Of a DNA stretch of 64,000 bases, positions 63,782 to 64,000 are shown piece after piece. The stretch comes from Halobacteriovorax marinus SJ. Lineage in GTDB: Bacteria > Bdellovibrionota > Bacteriovoracia > Bacteriovoracales > Bacteriovoracaceae. Each line of letters begins with the position of its first letter. Positions within the stretch are counted from its first letter, which is position 1. Made by a program: the position numbers and the translations under genes. Location: contig NC_016620.1 of NCBI RefSeq assembly GCF_000210915.2, positions 1,984,001 through 2,048,000 on the forward strand, given 5' to 3'. The notes under the pieces were generated by a model. It saw nothing but the letters and a program-made list of their open reading frames with translations, was not told the origin of the DNA and ran no database searches.

Positions 63782-64000
63782 ATGATTACTGGACTTAAAG
63801 TTATAAACCTCCCAGCAGGAACAAAAGTTGCGCCTCCAAAGAATGGAGAGCTCTTTATATTGGAAACTTGCCAAAGAACATTGGTCTTAGGCTATAACTT
63901 CGTACCATTTCACCATATTGACTGCACTGGCCTAGACATGGAGACTTTTGTTTCAGACAAGGCCTATAGCTACCTTCTAGAAACCATTTGTGGTTTAAAG
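63782..64000 (+). CDS. Glutamyl-tRNA reductase-like (HemA) N-terminus, runs off window
   Basis: Only the first 73 codons are present. ELFILETCQRT (around residues 23-33) matches the LSTCNRTE active-site Cys motif of HemA; it is followed by ...YSYLLETICGLK, which aligns with the G-x-x-A-x-x-HLFRVASGLDS segment. The Cys motif lies ~25 residues from the start rather than ~50 as usual, so this is a divergent or shortened N-terminal domain. GACGG lies 7 bases upstream. Would reduce Glu-tRNA to glutamate-1-semialdehyde for tetrapyrrole synthesis. The rest is outside the window. Confidence 0.55.
   Translation, partial: MITGLKVINLPAGTKVAPPKNGELFILETCQRTLVLGYNFVPFHHIDCTGLDMETFVSDKAYSYLLETICGLK

Noticed and set aside
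1-64000. tRNA, rRNA, insertion sequences or prophage
   Set aside because: I looked in all intergenic gaps and saw no cloverleaf with CCA-type acceptor, no rRNA-like segments, no transposase genes and no flanking terminal repeats.

Overview
The window is AT-rich, densely coded chromosomal DNA with no rRNA, tRNA, insertion sequence, prophage or CRISPR array that I can see. Very many short lipoproteins, secreted proteases, outer-membrane barrels and Ca-loop exported proteins sit beside amino-acid catabolic operons. Together with the low GC and the protein style, this suggests a Gram-negative protein-consuming (probably predatory) bacterium of the Bdellovibrionota, of Bacteriovorax/Halobacteriovorax type. 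The assignment is inference from style and gene content, not from a marker gene.

Layout. 1-8413: exported proteins, including a gluzincin metalloprotease lipoprotein followed by a small membrane-anchored protein with a PepSY-like tail, an outer-membrane barrel, a periplasmic solute-binding protein and a subtilisin-like protease. 8456-11583 (minus): class I fumarase (alpha and beta as separate genes) plus both subunits of a 3-oxoacid CoA-transferase; the fumarase alpha chain carries a roughly 90-residue histone-H1-like Lys/Ala tail. 11737-13788: a Rep-type helicase, divergent from the fumarase. 13785-15793: an Aer-type PAS protein and two small lipoproteins. 15848-21979 (minus): leucine/isovalerate (Liu) operon with methylcrotonyl-CoA carboxylase split into three chains, methylglutaconyl-CoA hydratase, HMG-CoA lyase and a second crotonase. 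22095-27915 (minus): an exported unknown, a Nudix/metallo-beta-lactamase fusion and a fused indolepyruvate-type ferredoxin oxidoreductase. 28150-35663 (plus): aromatic amino-acid operon (HPPD, two crotonases, a lone PaaA-like di-iron protein, a PaaH split in two, thiolase, NDH-2).

35922-45419 holds the envelope/ribosome set: YfgM and BamB, then App1-like phosphatase, Der, Era and RNase III on the minus strand, with two outer-membrane barrels on the plus strand between them. 45660-54311: a Cys-pair repeat protein, a degenerate tyrosine recombinase, transaldolase, a matrixin-like protease, an ECF sigma/anti-sigma pair, a DUF547/radical-SAM pair and a trypsin-like protease. 54405-57178: an exported unknown, a hairpin-rich spacer, and rplT-rpmI-infC, with infC starting at AUU. 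57290-64000: PlsB-type acyltransferase, CBS-less IMPDH/GMPR enzyme, a winged-helix/nucleotidyltransferase pair with a double operator, a Na/Pi cotransporter, and the 5' end of a HemA-like gene.

How it fits together. Secreted proteases supply peptides. The Liu operon takes leucine carbon to acetoacetate and acetyl-CoA, and the CoA-transferase activates acetoacetate. The ferredoxin oxidoreductase can turn arylpyruvates directly into aryl-acetyl-CoA, which the PaaA/PaaG/PaaF/PaaH/PaaJ-like enzymes could degrade without a PaaK ligase. Fumarase and NDH-2 connect these routes to the TCA cycle and respiration. The strongest candidates for something undescribed are the histone-tailed fumarase, the reduced Paa-like pathway with a single di-iron subunit, the Der GTPase with a roughly 115-residue acidic insertion, and the winged-helix/NTase pair.
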